Source: Tragulus kanchil (lineage: Eukaryota; Chordata; Mammalia; Artiodactyla; Tragulidae). From it: 64,000 nucleotides of DNA. Shown here piece by piece: positions 47,618 through 58,478 of this stretch. The notes beneath the pieces were generated by a model that did not search any database, was not told the DNA's origin, and saw only the letters and a list, made by a program, of their open reading frames with translations. The first letter of the stretch is position 1. Each line of letters opens with the position of its first letter. The position numbers were made by a program, and so were the translations under genes. The stretch spans positions 40,533,874 through 40,597,873 of the forward strand of contig JAIOJX010000003.1 in the NCBI GenBank assembly GCA_022376925.1, given 5' to 3'.

Positions 47618-47824
47618 TTCTACTCCAGGGGTCCCCAACCTCCAGGATCGAATGCCTCCTGATCTGAGGTGGAGCTGATATAATAATAATAGAAACAAAA
47701 TGTACAATAAATGTAATACACTTGAATAAGTCTGAAACCATCTCAGCACCCAGTCCATGAAAAAAATTGTCCTTCGCAAAATTGGTCCCTGGTGCCAAAA
47801 AGGTTGGGAACCACTGTCCTACTC
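47618..47824. mobile_element. hAT-type MITE with TIRs and 8 bp target-site duplication
   Basis: A 191 bp non-autonomous element (47,626-47,816) starts CAGGGGTCCCCAACCT and ends AGGTTGGGAACCACTG. The ends are 16 bp inverted repeats with two mismatches. The flanks TTCTACTC (47,618-47,625) and TCCTACTC (47,817-47,824) match at 7 of 8 bases, the length expected for hAT transposition. No transposase is encoded. The family name is not assigned. Confidence 0.85.
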
Positions 47825-48100
47825 AATGGCTCCAAACTAGGTTCCTCATTTGGGCTAGAAATGCACCCTTCTCTTGATCATTAAAAACTGTGTAATAAAT
47901 TTTGTGACTATATAATATCATATTGTGTATATATCATGATTCTTTATCTTTTCATCCATTGACAGACATCTAGGTTGCTTCCATGTTCTAGCTATTATAA
48001 ATGGTGCTGCAATAAACATTGGGGTACATGTGTCTTTTTCAATTTTGGTTTCTTCAAGATATATGTCTAGTAGTGGGGTTGCTGGGTCATATGGTAGTTT

Positions 48101-48297
48101 GTTTGTTTTTTAAACTTTTCTTTTACTTTTAACTTTTACAGAGTTTTGTTGTTTACAGATATGTATGTTCCCAGATTAGTCATATGTATATCCCCCCCAT
48201 CCCACCCCTCCAGACCATCACACAGCACCCCTGAAGGATCTCTTTTTCTCACAGAGCAATGACTATAGCTATTTTCTTCATATACAATAGTACAGGC
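48101..48297 (-). mobile_element. L1 tail nested in the inverted L1
   Basis: A reverse L1 3' end (TTTTACAGAGTTTTGTTGTT, CCCATCCCACCCCTCCAGAC, TGACTATAGCTATTTTCTTC) interrupts the L1 ORF2 sequence. CATATGGTAGTTT (48,088-48,100) and CATATGGTAATTT (48,298-48,310) are the target-site duplication, with one later substitution. Confidence 0.88.
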
Positions 48298-48484
48298 CAT
48301 ATGGTAATTTTATTTCTAGTTTTTTAAGGAGTTGCCATACCGTCTTCCATAGTGGCTGTATACATTTACATTCCCACCAATGCAAGAGAGTTCCCTTTCC
48401 TCTACACCCTCTCCAGCATTTATTCTTTGTAGATTTTTTGATGATGGCCATTCTGACTGCTGTGAGGTGATATATCATTTGCAT
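48278..48484 (-). pseudogene. L1 ORF2 C-terminal remnant
   Basis: A 68-codon minus-strand frame reads [20 protein letters not shown] and [19 protein letters not shown], which is the conserved C-terminal segment of the L1 ORF2 protein. The nested L1 at 48,297 ends the homologous frame. No endonuclease or RT domain is present. Confidence 0.88.
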
Positions 48485-48485
48485 T

Positions 48486-48935
48486 TATGCATTTGAGTCA
48501 GTTCTAATGAGGTAGATGAACCTGGAGCCTATTATAGAGAGTGAAGTAAGTTAAAGAGAGATAAATATCATATATATGGAGTCCAGAAAGATGGTACTGA
48601 TGAATTTATTTGCAGGGATGTCATGCTGAAACAGACAGAATAGACTTATGGGCATGGGGGTAAGGGAGAGGAAGAGGAGGGTGAGATGTATGGAGAGAGT
48701 AACATGGAAACTTACATTACCATATGTAAAATAGATAGCCAATGGGAATTTGTTGTATGACTCAGGGAACCCAAACAGAGGTTCTGTAACAAACTGGAGG
48801 GGTGGGATGGGGAGGGAGTTTTGGCAGGGCGGGGTGGGGGGCATATGTATACCTATGACTGATTCATGTTGATATTTGGCAGAAAACAACAAAATTCTGT
48901 AAAACAATTATCCTTCATTAAAAAATAAATTAACT
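48486..48935 (+). mobile_element. Forward 3' part of the twin-primed L1
   Basis: CAGTTCTAATGAGGTAGATG, GGAGCCTATTATAGAGAGTG, ATATGGAGTCCAGAAAGATG, GAGGGGTGGGATGGGGAGGG, CTGATTCATGTTGATATTTG and CAATTATCCTTCATTAAAAA cover the ORF2 end and the whole 3' UTR to the A-rich tail. Together with 47,900-48,484 it forms one inverted L1. Confidence 0.9.
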
Positions 48936-50990
48936 TTAAAAATAGTATAATAAGAGAAATCACCTTGGTAACAAAAACTACATTTCTGACTAGGCTTCAC
49001 GGACAGTGTAAGGAGACAGCTATTAAAAAACCAAGTAGATCTTGTGAGTATGTCTGTACTAAATGAAATAGTAGCACCCAAGTAAGCATGGCAATTCTAG
49101 TGCTTTAAGATGAAGCCTAAAACTCATTTGTCTATGCCTTGGAGCACAGAACTAGGAGGAAGCCAAATCGAAAGACAGTTCACTACAGATCATCTTCATA
49201 AGGGAAAGACTAATATGCAAAACATCTTCTAGGAATTGGAAAAAAGAAAATGGGAAGAATAGGCTAGTCCATGGAGAGGAAGAGTGTATAACCACAGAGA
49301 GAAGCAGAAACTCTTGATGAGACTGAACTCATGTCACAGACATGAGAGTAGCCAGTCTTGATGGGTTCTCTGTTCGGTTTGCATGTGAATACCTCCCCTA
49401 TCCTTTTTTAAAGAAGATGTGAGAGAGTTTGATTTGGGCACACCAAAGATCCAGGCTAGCATCTTTCATCTGGTCTTGCGTAAGCTAGTCCCTTCTTCTC
49501 TTATCTTCAGTTATTTCCCATTCCACCCCACCTGCCATTTATAGTATTTGTTTTTAAAAAACTATCCAGTCAGGTTATTCTGCCTTCAAACCTGTCTGTG
49601 ACACTCAGTAGGATCTGGCAGACTTTCCTGCTCCTGTCCTTCACACATAGTCACAGAAGTGCTTGGCTCTAGTCACAGAACCATCTCAAGTGTATCAGCT
49701 CTATTGCCATGGTAAGCTTAGACCTAGCTTTTCTCTCCTTGCTTCAGTTCCTGCCTGATTCTTACAAATGCACTTACATGCTAAGTGCATTTTGGATGAC
49801 ACAAACCTCAGCCCAGAAGAGCACTACCTCATTAGAGAACTATTCACTGACTAGGCCTAGAAATAGATATTTCCCTTCTTCTGTTCTTCCAAAGGTCCCT
49901 TCACTCTTGTGAATGGCACTGATTCCATTGTGTCTTTATTTACCCTCATGTTTCTCCCACTGGAATATAATCTCCTTAAGAGTGGGAAGAATCCCTTTGG
50001 ATCTTCAAGTCATTTTTAAATAGCTTGAGATGTCCAGCACTTGGCACAGTTACTAGAATGCTATAATGCTTACAGAAAGACTTACTAATGATCGTTACCT
50101 ACTGGATGTCTCCAAAGGTCACAGACAATGCCCTAATGGAGACTGGAATTGTTAAGATGCAGTCTCTTTGTGGCATTCAAGGGCATGTTATCCCGCATCT
50201 CTTGGATCCCATCCTTTTGAGAAGCTCAGTGACTCCTTAAAAATGGATTAAATTTGTCTCCCCTTTCCCATGACAGATTCCCATGATTTGGAAAACTTCC
50301 TGTCTGACTGCTTACTCTGGGGTTTATAATCAATCTACATGGCCATGACTCTCTTAACTAATTCATTTATTCCATCTAAGCTATTGGGCAATGAAACTGA
50401 AGAGCTTGAGCCACCAAGTGAGGAGTAGCTCTGTAGGGTCTATGATATCCTCATTCTTCTATGTGTCTGTTTTTGGAATGTGACATTTTTTAAAGTTCCC
50501 TTCAGTATTTCAGTCAGCCTTTATTAAGAGTGTACTATATGCCAGCCATGATTTTTACTGTTACAATTTATTGGGTGTATGACAGGGTCAATAATTTATG
50601 CACTGCCAGTCAGATGTAAAAGAAATACAGTTTCTTTATTTTCTACATCTTATTTAATTTTGCTCCCAAGGTATCATACTACTAGATAATGGGAGGAAAC
50701 ATGACTGCTGAATGAAGGTATAGAATCCCTTTGGGGCAATCACTCTGTAGTAAATCTTCAGTCCTTCTGTTCTCCACCCTCATTCCTAGGATGGCTACTG
50801 AATGTATGGGGAACTTTCAAGGCCATGAGTTACTGGGATATAAGACACTTTAGGGCCACTCCTAGAGACCCCATGAACGGGTGGCTTGTGGCCCTCACTG
50901 ACTTTTATAGTAATGTCCACCAGTCATGGAACATCCTGTGGGCCCATAATGCTGACATCTGGATCTAGTGGCATCATGAGTTGTGTGCAG
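48936..50990. other. Unassigned DNA, no gene
   Basis: Stop-rich in all frames. The longest frame, 67 codons at 49,709-49,912, has no motif. Near 49,960-50,060 (ATAATCTCCTTAAGAGTGGG) and 50,510-50,545 (GAGTGTACTATATGCCAGCC) there are weak MIR/L2-class phrases. Nothing else is recognised. Confidence 0.55.
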
Positions 50991-50994
50991 GAGG

Positions 50995-51167
50995 AGAAAG
51001 GGGCGACAGAGGAGTGAGATCATTGGATGGCTTCATGGACTTGATGGGCATGATTTTGAGGAAACTCTGGGAGACAGTGAAGGACACTCTTTCCTAGTGT
51101 GCTGTAGTCCATGGAGTTGCAAAGAATTGGGCACACTTTGTGACTGAACCACAACCCTCATGATCTC
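50995..51167 (+). mobile_element. BovB 3' end, forward
   Basis: GACAGAGGAGTGAGATCATT, GGATGGCTTCATGGACTTGA, GAAACTCTGGGAGACAGTGA, GTAGTCCATGGAGTTGCAAA and GTGACTGAACCACAAC follow the BovB 3' coding end in forward orientation. Diverged, without an open frame. Confidence 0.75.
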
Positions 51168-51290
51168 ATCTCAACCTAATCACCACCCAAAGGCCCCACC
51201 TCCTAATGCTATATGATATTGATGAATGGAATTTCAACAAATGAATTTGGGGGAACACAGACATTCAGTCCATAACACTGGTCTATCAAA
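51168..51290 (+). repeat. Possible old mammalian LTR fragment
   Basis: CTCATGATCTCATCTCAACC, CACCCAAAGGCCCCACCTCC, ATTTCAACAAATGAATTTGG and ACACAGACATTCAGTCCATA match the wording of a common ancient mammalian interspersed repeat, probably MaLR-type. The family is uncertain. Confidence 0.4.
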
Positions 51291-52930
51291 CTGCTATAGA
51301 TATTTTAAATGTTCCGTCCCTGCTTCAGAGCTGACCTCAGGGTGGATTACAGGCCAGCACTTTCTTCGGACCATACCTTGAGTCACACAGGCCTAAAATG
51401 TACCACATTGGACCAAGAACTTCTCTAAGATTATCTTGAGTGTTAGGCAGTGCCCAGGGAGGGGAAGAGCCAGTCCCACAATCCCAGAATTATGCAGTTT
51501 ATCTGTTTTATTCCTTCTAACAGTGTTCAAGCACCACACCCAGCTGGGCTTACAGTCAATGTGCCCCAGGGTTCAGCCTCAGGTGTTGGAGAGGATGCCT
51601 TCCCTCCTGGCCCTGGACCCTGTCAGCATCTGCCTCTCTCACCAAAAGTCTCTCCATTTCCTCTCCTTGCTTGAAGTGTCTAGACAAAACTCTCTGTCTT
51701 TGCTTTTGATATGTGATCAATGGGGTATTTTTTTCTCTTGCACATGTTATTCTTTCTTTTTGTTTTCTTTCTCTCTGTTTCTCTCTTTTTTCTTTTTGGT
51801 ATTTTAGAAAACTCTTTTCAGGCTTTAAAAGGCTCTACCCTCTTGCTGGAATGTTTTTTTAGTTGGCTTTGGAACTGGAAGCCGATCAATGCCCTCTTTG
51901 TTCCAGCTGGTACCCGCCCTCCTTCCGAGAGGACAACTGCCATTGACAAAATGGGTGGAGAGCCTCAGAGGCAAAAAAAAAAAAGGTACAGGGCATGAAA
52001 ATATTTCATAAAATGCCTGTTATACTGACATCTTACAAATAAGAGTCATTATAAAGGATTTTAAAACCCTTCAGACTATTACATGCTACTTGCCTAATAA
52101 CTGCATTAAAATGGTGCTTTTGAGGCAAACATGTATATATTCATTTACTCATCTTTACTCATATTTCTCATCTGACAATGAGACAGAAGGAGTTTTCAGG
52201 GCATGTGTCTTTATATCTATGAAATCAAAAAAAAAATTCCACTAATATAAAATACAGTTTAATTGAAAGAGTTATTTGCTGTGTGTGTGTGTGTATGTGT
52301 GGGTATGAACTGGCAAGAGAATTCATTTCTTACTGAAGGATCCCTATGCGCTCCTGGGGTTTTAACTTCACAAGCAAATTAACCTCTGCTTTACTCTCAA
52401 GAAAACGGAGTTACTTAAAGAAAACTAGATGGTTCCTTCTGAATATTCTTATATTTCAAAAATTATAATTTCATAAAGATGCCTGAAAAATTACTTTGTA
52501 GAAGTCAAAATAACTGTCCAAAGAAACTAGACAATCTAGACAGTGTTTGTATGTTTTTTTCTTCCTGTTATCAATTATTTATTATGACCACATAAATAAT
52601 TCCAGTCACTATTTCTATTTCAATAGCTATTACATACTTGAAAGTGTTGTAAAAATAAATTCCAGTTTTCTGAGATCTTATGTCTTTAAACTTTAGAATG
52701 AACACAGGTTGCATTCATTGTACTATTAAAATTTTTGCTCAGGGCCTGGCATAGCAAAGAAATCAAATAAATCTTCACTAAATTAATTATTAGAAGTGAA
52801 AGCTCACCTTCCCCAAACTTCTATTGGAAACATGACCCTTCAGTGTGTGCACATTTTAAATTAAACTCACTTATCCTGAAAGGTGTAGAAAACACATTTT
52901 TTTTATTCTAAACAAATGTTGCTCACTCAC
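51291..52930. other. Unassigned DNA, no gene
   Basis: A 123-codon plus frame (51,436-51,807) ends in a run of F, L and S from a T/C-rich tract, which is compositional. A (TG)n tract lies at about 52,281-52,300. No other feature is recognised. Confidence 0.55.
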
Positions 52931-52935
52931 TCTTT

Positions 52936-52946
52936 CTCTGTCTCTC

Positions 52947-53017
<71 letters not shown>

Positions 53018-53037
53018 ACACACACACACACATACAT
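52936..53037. repeat. Compound microsatellite (TC)n(TA)n(CA)n
   Basis: TC repeats interrupted by TG run into about 15 TA units (52,981-53,013), then GTATA and CA repeats ending in CATACATACC. It is about 100 bp and likely length-polymorphic. Confidence 0.95.
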
Positions 53038-53339
53038 ACCTTTAGTATCTTTCAACAATGCATTCTCAAGGTATTAGTCTGAGCCCAGGTAGAAAAGACA
53101 TGACACAATCAGTTTAAATATATTTAAGGAGAATTTAATTATGGGATGACTTTCAAGGATATGATCTGAATGTAGACAAACTCCAAAACATAGTACATCA
53201 CCACAGGGCTGGTCACCAAGAGCATTGTCACCATCTTCCAGCTAAAATGCCCTAGGGAAGCTGAACCCCAAGGTGGAGACCAAGCTAAAGAACATAAACA
53301 TACATTTCTCTTATAGATACAAGCAGCATTTTAAACATG
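53038..53339. other. Unassigned DNA, no gene
   Basis: No recognised repeat or credible frame. Confidence 0.5.
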
Positions 53340-53860
53340 GACATTTAGGTTTCTTAACCAAAAACTCCATTGACGGATGAATGGAATACTACTCAGCCAT
53401 AAAAACAAATGAAATAATGCCATTGGCAGCAACATGGATGGACCTAGAGATTATCATACTAAGTATGTCAGACAGAGAAAGACAAATGATATATGATATC
53501 ATTCATATTTGGAATCTAATTTAAAAATGATATAAATGAACTTCTTTATAAAACAGAAACATACTTACAGATATTGAAAACAAACATATGGTTACCAAAG
53601 GGGAAACACAGCAGAGAGGGATAAATCGGGAGCTTGGGATTAACCTACACATAACATTGCATAAGATAGGTAACTGACAAGGACCTACTATATAGCACAA
53701 GGAACTCTACTCAATAATCTCTGATAACCCATACGGAAAAAGAATCTGAAAAATTGTAAATACATGAATAGGTATAACTAAGTTACTTTGTTGTACACCT
53801 GAAACAACCAACCGTTGTAAATCAACTATACTCCAATCAATTTTTTTTAATTAACAAACA
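53340..53860 (+). mobile_element. L1 3' end
   Basis: ACTACTCAGCCATAAAAACA, GCAGCAACATGGATGGACCT, AGAGATTATCATACTAAGTA, AAAACAGAAACATACTTACA, CTATATAGCACAAGGAACTC and TTGTACACCTGAAACAACCA follow the L1 ORF2 end and 3' UTR to the terminal CAACTATACTCCAATCAA. Confidence 0.92.
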
Positions 53861-54205
53861 AACACAGACTTTATTCTTCTTCCAAACTACTTACTATCAC
53901 TTTCCATCGATGATGTTGTAAATGTATGGGCATTTGGGTCAAGGCATAAAGCCAGCCCAAAGTGAAGAGCATGGGAATAAATATATCTTCACTCTTGAAT
54001 TTCTCATTGGAAATCTCAGCCAGAAGTCAGAAGCTAAGGAAGTTGCTACCACTAATCAGAGTACTAAGTTCAGAGAAGGCTGGAGGAGAATAGAAAGTGA
54101 AGGCTGAATGAAAAACACAAGACATTTAACAGACTCAGTGTGCTGTTTTGCAGTGTACATATGCAGTGCTGCATGTGTGCTCTTTAAAATATTTTGTACC
54201 AGAAA

Positions 54206-54300
54206 GAATGTCTATATGTGTATAATTGAGTTACTTTGCTGTACAGCAGAGATTGGTACAACATTGCAAATCAACTGTATCTCAACAAAAAATAGAAAAG
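54206..54300 (+). mobile_element. Short L1 3' tail
   Basis: GAGTTACTTTGCTGTACAGC, AGATTGGTACAACATTGCAA and CAACTGTATCTCAACAAAAA are the last roughly 95 bp of an L1. Confidence 0.75.
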
Positions 54301-54469
54301 AAAATATTTTGTGCCAGATGTGTGCTAAAAAAGTATGAAAGAGCTATATATGTATACATATCAAGGGTAACCTAATTTATCTCATTCGTTGTCTTTTCAT
54401 AATATCTGTAATGACAATAGTAAATGCATTCTGTCGAGCTTTCGTGAAGTCCCAGGTACCATACATTCT

Positions 54470-54672
54470 AGTGGTAAAGAACTTGCCTGCCAGTGCAGGA
54501 GACATCAAAGACATGGATTCAATCCCTGAGTGGGGAAGATCCCCTGGAGAAGAAAATGGCACCCTACTCCAGGATTCTTGCCTGGAGAGTCCCATGGACC
54601 GAGGAGCCTGGCAGGCTACATACACTCCATAACGTTGCACAGAGTCAGACATGATGGAAGCAACTTACCATC
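54470..54672 (+). mobile_element. Bov-tA SINE with target-site duplication
   Basis: AGTGGTAAAGAACTTGCCTG, CAGTGCAGGAGACATCAAAG, GAAGATCCCCTGGAGAAGAA and GTCCCATGGACCGAGGAGCC identify it. ATACATTCT at 54,461-54,469 and 54,673-54,681 is a 9 bp target-site duplication. Confidence 0.92.
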
Positions 54673-54681
54673 ATACATTCT

Positions 54682-55494
54682 TGGGTTGTAGTAAGTTTGT
54701 CATGCTCTCTGGCCACCAGCCCTGAAAAATATCTTTCTATCTATGAACTTTCCCTCTTTGTGAGTCTTGCATCTTCTGGTCAAAACAAAGGCTGACTTTC
54801 CCAATCTGAGCCACGGAATCTAGGTTAGGCTCATCGGACTCCTCCAAACAAGACTGAGTTTGAAAGAGAGCCAAGAGGGAAGGAGATTCACAGGCCTCCT
54901 CCTTGCTGATATAGGTGATGTGATACAAGACTGAATTCCACTCGATTCTGTGGGATGAGATTCAAAGAAGTGTCCTTTGCTCAGCCTTGTACAAGGACTG
55001 AGGGTCTTCACCCAGCAAGGGTGTGAATTCAATGTTTTTCTTGGCTGTGAGGCCTCTGTGTATGATTTTCTGGCCTTTCCAAAGATTCTGTAAACATCTT
55101 GTTGGCAATTTGCTATTGTCTTCCTTAAAAGGAAGGAAGGGGTATTAAAATGTGGTCAGTATCCAAGTTTCCCTCCCCGCCCCCCCGCCGGCCTTGAATT
55201 GTCCTTCTGCTCTCTAGGGAAGAATATATTCCTGAAGCATTCATCAGTTTGCTGCCTGTTGTCTAAAAGGTTTAGGTATCCTCAGAGGGTAAAGCGTATC
55301 TGCTGAGTTTATAAAACGAACAATGACCTAAAAAGCCATGATGCCCAGTCAATACAGATGATTGGCTGTGAAAGGACAAAATCTCAAAACTGAATGATTT
55401 CTTTCAAAAATTGAAATTATAAAAATTCAAAAGAGGGAATTTAAACCATCTCTGCTTTACAAGCAGAAATGATGAAAGTAAAAATCTGAACTAC
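54682..55494. other. Unassigned DNA, no gene
   Basis: Opposite-strand frames of 63-70 codons (54,737-55,032) have no motif. A short C-run with GCCCCCCCGCCGGC (about 55,178-55,191) is the most GC-rich point nearby, too short for a CpG island. Confidence 0.5.
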
Positions 55495-56420
55495 AGGGGT
55501 GGGTGTGATCTTGGGTGGCCTCTGTCTGCAGCGGCTTATAACTGAGTTTTGGTTCCCAGTCAGAGATTGAGGTTGACCTGAGTCAATGAAAGTGTTGAAT
55601 CCTAGCCACTAGACTGATGGTCAGTGACAAGACCCTGACCCTTTGGTTTTGCAGAAAAAGAATTTCCACAAAGAGAGAAAGTAGTGAAACAAGTCAAGTG
55701 TTTATGTGGAGAAAAAGAGTACAGTATGTAAGGATAGACACACAGGTGGGCTCAGAGAGATAGTCGTACCCTCATGATGGTTTGAATCACTTTTATGGGG
55801 CATTTTTTCTGGGTTTCGTTTAGCCAATCATTTTTATTTGCCCAGTTCTGAGTCTGTGTTAGGTACATGTCAGGATTCTCCCGTGTGTGCGCATCTCTTA
55901 GCTAAGATGGATTCCAGCGTAGCGACCTATGGGTAGCTAAGGGAGCCCACCCTCCTCTCTCAGCTGTCCCGCTATTGGTATTTTGGAGTTTCTATTCATT
56001 GGGACTGAACTCATCTGTCTACCCTTGGGAGTGGGGGCAGGTAGGTGCATCAGCCTCCTTCCTCAGGTGGGTAACACGTTATGGCTTATATATACCAAAT
56101 ATCTGCTCCTCAATTGGCCAATGGGACACTCCAGAGGCTCTCTCAGGAGTGTTAAGACATGAGAGCCCTGGGTGAGAGTCAGGAGCTCTGCACCTCCTAG
56201 CCTGTCCTCTAAACAGACCTGTGAACAGGGCAGGGCAGCCCTTTCCAGTGAGAATTTCCTCAAGGCGATCCCAGGAAAACTCCAAGAACATTTATTTCCT
56301 TGTCACGAGAGATCATCTAAATCCCAGATGCTGAAACATGTGCCTCTTCTTAACCTGAGAAGAACTGGCTTTATGTGGGGTGAGCATCTGCAGACTGAGA
56401 AACAAGAGAAGAAATGAGCC
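55495..56420 (-). mobile_element. ERV LTR, reverse strand
   Basis: The minus strand reads CAAATAAAAATGATTGGCTA and CCCCATAAAAGTGATTCAAA, then CACTTGACTTGTTTCACTAC, TTGTGGAAATTCTTTTTCTG and CAAGCCGCTGCAG-like sequence at the end (about 55,530). This is the wording of a widespread ruminant endogenous-retrovirus LTR. No gag, pol or env is visible, so it is a solo LTR. The upper end is approximate. Confidence 0.7.
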
Positions 56421-56863
56421 CCTCCCAGGATGGCATCAGGATGATTAGGAGCTAGGTGGTTAAGTTCAAGCAGAAAGACAACAAATTTAACCTGACAGAA
56501 GACAAAGGTTTTCAGAACTTGGGGTGTTTCTGTTGTTGCTGCTGTTGTTGTCATTTAGTTGCTAAGTATTTCTACTCTGGGTATTTCTACTCTGTGACTC
56601 TTTGGCATTAGGAGTAGACAAGAAGAAGGAAACTTCTGTCTTGCGAGAAAGCAACAATAAAGGAACTTCTGAGGTGGCTGAGGCAGATAGGAAATGATAA
56701 ATCAGCCACCTGTATGCCCAGATGCCGAACTCTCTGAATATCCTTGCTAATTCCAAAACAGAATATACGGCTTGGCACATGCTTCATATAAAATCCTTTG
56801 AAAGGAGAATTCATTAGAGAGAGAGAGTTCAGAAGATAATGAAGTAGACATTTATTGCTGGAA
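56421..56863. other. Unassigned DNA with a small SINE-like scrap
   Basis: GTTGTTGCTGCTGTTGTTGT, then TTAGTTGCTAAGTATTTCTA and TGTGACTCTTTGGCA (56,530-56,608) look like the start of a reverse Bov-tA copy, with TATTTCTACTCTG doubled. Repeated at about 57,640-57,717. Confidence 0.45.
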
Positions 56864-57529
56864 TCAGAGAGATAGTCGTACCCTCATGATTTGAATCACT
56901 TTTATGGGGCATTTTTTCTGGGTTTCGTTTAGCCAATCATTTTTATTTGCCCAGTTCTGAGTCTGTGTTAGGTACATGTCAGGATTCTCCCGTGTGTGCG
57001 CATCTCTTAGCTAAGATGGATTCCAGCGTAGCGACCTATGGGTAGCTAAGGGAGCCCACCCTCCTCTCTCAGCTGTCCCGCTATTGGTATTTTGGAGTTT
57101 CTATTCATTGGGACTGAACTCATCTGTCTACCCTTGGGAGTGGGGGCAGGTAGGTGCATCAGCCTCCTTCCTCAGGTGGGTAACACGTTATGGCTTATAT
57201 ATACCAAATATCTGCTCCTCAATTGGCCAATGGGACACTCCAGAGGCTCTCTCAGGAGTGTTAAGACATGAGAGCCCTGGGTGAGAGTCAGGAGCTCTGC
57301 ACCTCCTAGCCTGTCCTCTAAACAGACCTGTGAACAGGGCAGGGCAGCCCTTTCCAGTGAGAATTTCCTCAAGGCGATCCCAGGAAAACTCCAAGAACAT
57401 TTATTTCCTTGTCACGAGAGATCATCTAAATCCCAGATGCTGAAACATGTGCCTCTTCTTAACCTGAGAAGAACTGGCTTTATGTGGGGTGAGCATCTGC
57501 AGACTGAGAAACAAGAGAAGAAATGAGCC
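56864..57529 (-). mobile_element. ERV LTR, partial duplicate
   Basis: This is the duplication-14 copy of the LTR. It starts at the junction, so about 256 bp of the LTR end found at 55,495-55,751 is missing. The cut is a duplication boundary, not a recombination between LTRs. Confidence 0.7.
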
Positions 57530-58287
57530 CCTCCCAGGATGGCATCAGGATGATTAGGAGCTAGGTGGTTAAGTTCAAGCAGAAAGACAACAAATTTAAC
57601 CTGACAGAAGACAAAGGTTTTCAGAACTTGGGGTGTTTCTGTTGTTGCTGCTGTTGTTGTCATTTAGTTGCTAAGTATTTCTACTCTGGGTATTTCTACT
57701 CTGTGACTCTTTGGCATTAGGAGTAGACAAGAAGAAGGAAACTTCTGTCTTGCGAGAAAGCAACAATAAAGGAACTTCTGAGGTGGCTGAGGCAGATAGG
57801 AAATGATAAATCAGCCACCTGTATGCCCAGATGCCGAACTCTCTGAATATCCTTGCTAATTCCAAAACAGAATATACGGCTTGGCACATGCTTCATATAA
57901 AATCCTTTGAAAGGAGAATTCATTAGAGAGAGAGAGTTCAGAAGATAATGAAGTAGACATTTATTGCTGGAATGATTGCTGACCTGACTTCTTAGTTATT
58001 TTGGTTCACATTAAGATACTCCTGGCTTCTGGTTTCAAAAGCATATTGAGTGTAAAGTAACGGGCAGCAGTGACCTTGCTTCCAGAGGTCACATGGAGAC
58101 TGACCCCAGACCCCGAGGACGCATCTGGGAATCCAAACATAAGTGGAGAAAGGGATCTTTGAGCAGTGAGGAAAACAGTTGTCACAAACCTCAAACCCTT
58201 TCTTCTGGAGGGAGGAGAAAATTGATACGGCCATTAGAACACTGCATCATGGTTTTACCATATATTTAGCCAATGAGTAACATTTAA

Positions 58288-58477
58288 TGAGCTTCCCAGC
58301 TGGCTCAGACAGTGAAGGAACTACTGGCATTGTGGGAGACCCAGGTTCAGTCCCTGGGGGCAAGATTCCCTGGAGAAGGGAATGGCAACCCACTCCAGTA
58401 TTCTTGCCTGGAGAATTCCATGGACAGAGGAGCCTGGATAGCTACATAGTCCATGGGATCAAAAAGACACACACAGG
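58288..58477 (+). mobile_element. Bov-tA SINE
   Basis: GAGCTTCCCAGCTGGCTCAG, CATTGTGGGAGACCCAGGTT, GGAATGGCAACCCACTCCAG and GAATTCCATGGACAGAGGAG identify it. It directly abuts a CHR-like SINE. Duplicate at 59,375-59,564. Confidence 0.93.
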
Positions 58478-58478
58478 G

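Larger units (their letters stand above)
47900..48484 (-). mobile_element. Inverted 5' part of a twin-primed L1
   Basis: Minus-strand L1 ORF2 end. In forward reading: TTCATCCATTGACAGACATC, TTGCTTCCATGTTCTAGCTA, ATGGTGCTGCAATAAACATT, CAATGCAAGAGAGTTCCCTT and CACCCTCTCCAGCATTTATT. It abuts plus-strand L1 sequence at 48,486 at the point where the L1 consensus would continue. A smaller L1 piece is nested at 48,101-48,297. The left end is approximate. Confidence 0.85.
55752..57972. repeat. Tandem duplication 14 (unit about 1,110 bp)
   Basis: Bases 55,752-56,863 recur at 56,864-57,972. The offset is 1,112 and drops to 1,109 after a three-base difference near 55,778. The join is blunt and lies inside a reverse-strand ERV LTR, so the LTR is cut in the second copy. 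Confidence 0.97.

Noticed and set aside
51720..51820. Membrane-protein-like F/L-rich frame
   Set aside because: The hydrophobic residues come from a T/C-rich simple tract. No conserved start or neighbouring exon is seen.
55178..55191. CpG island or promoter at the C/G-rich stretch
   Set aside because: Only about 20 bp are GC-rich and the surroundings are ordinary AT-rich sequence with few CpGs.
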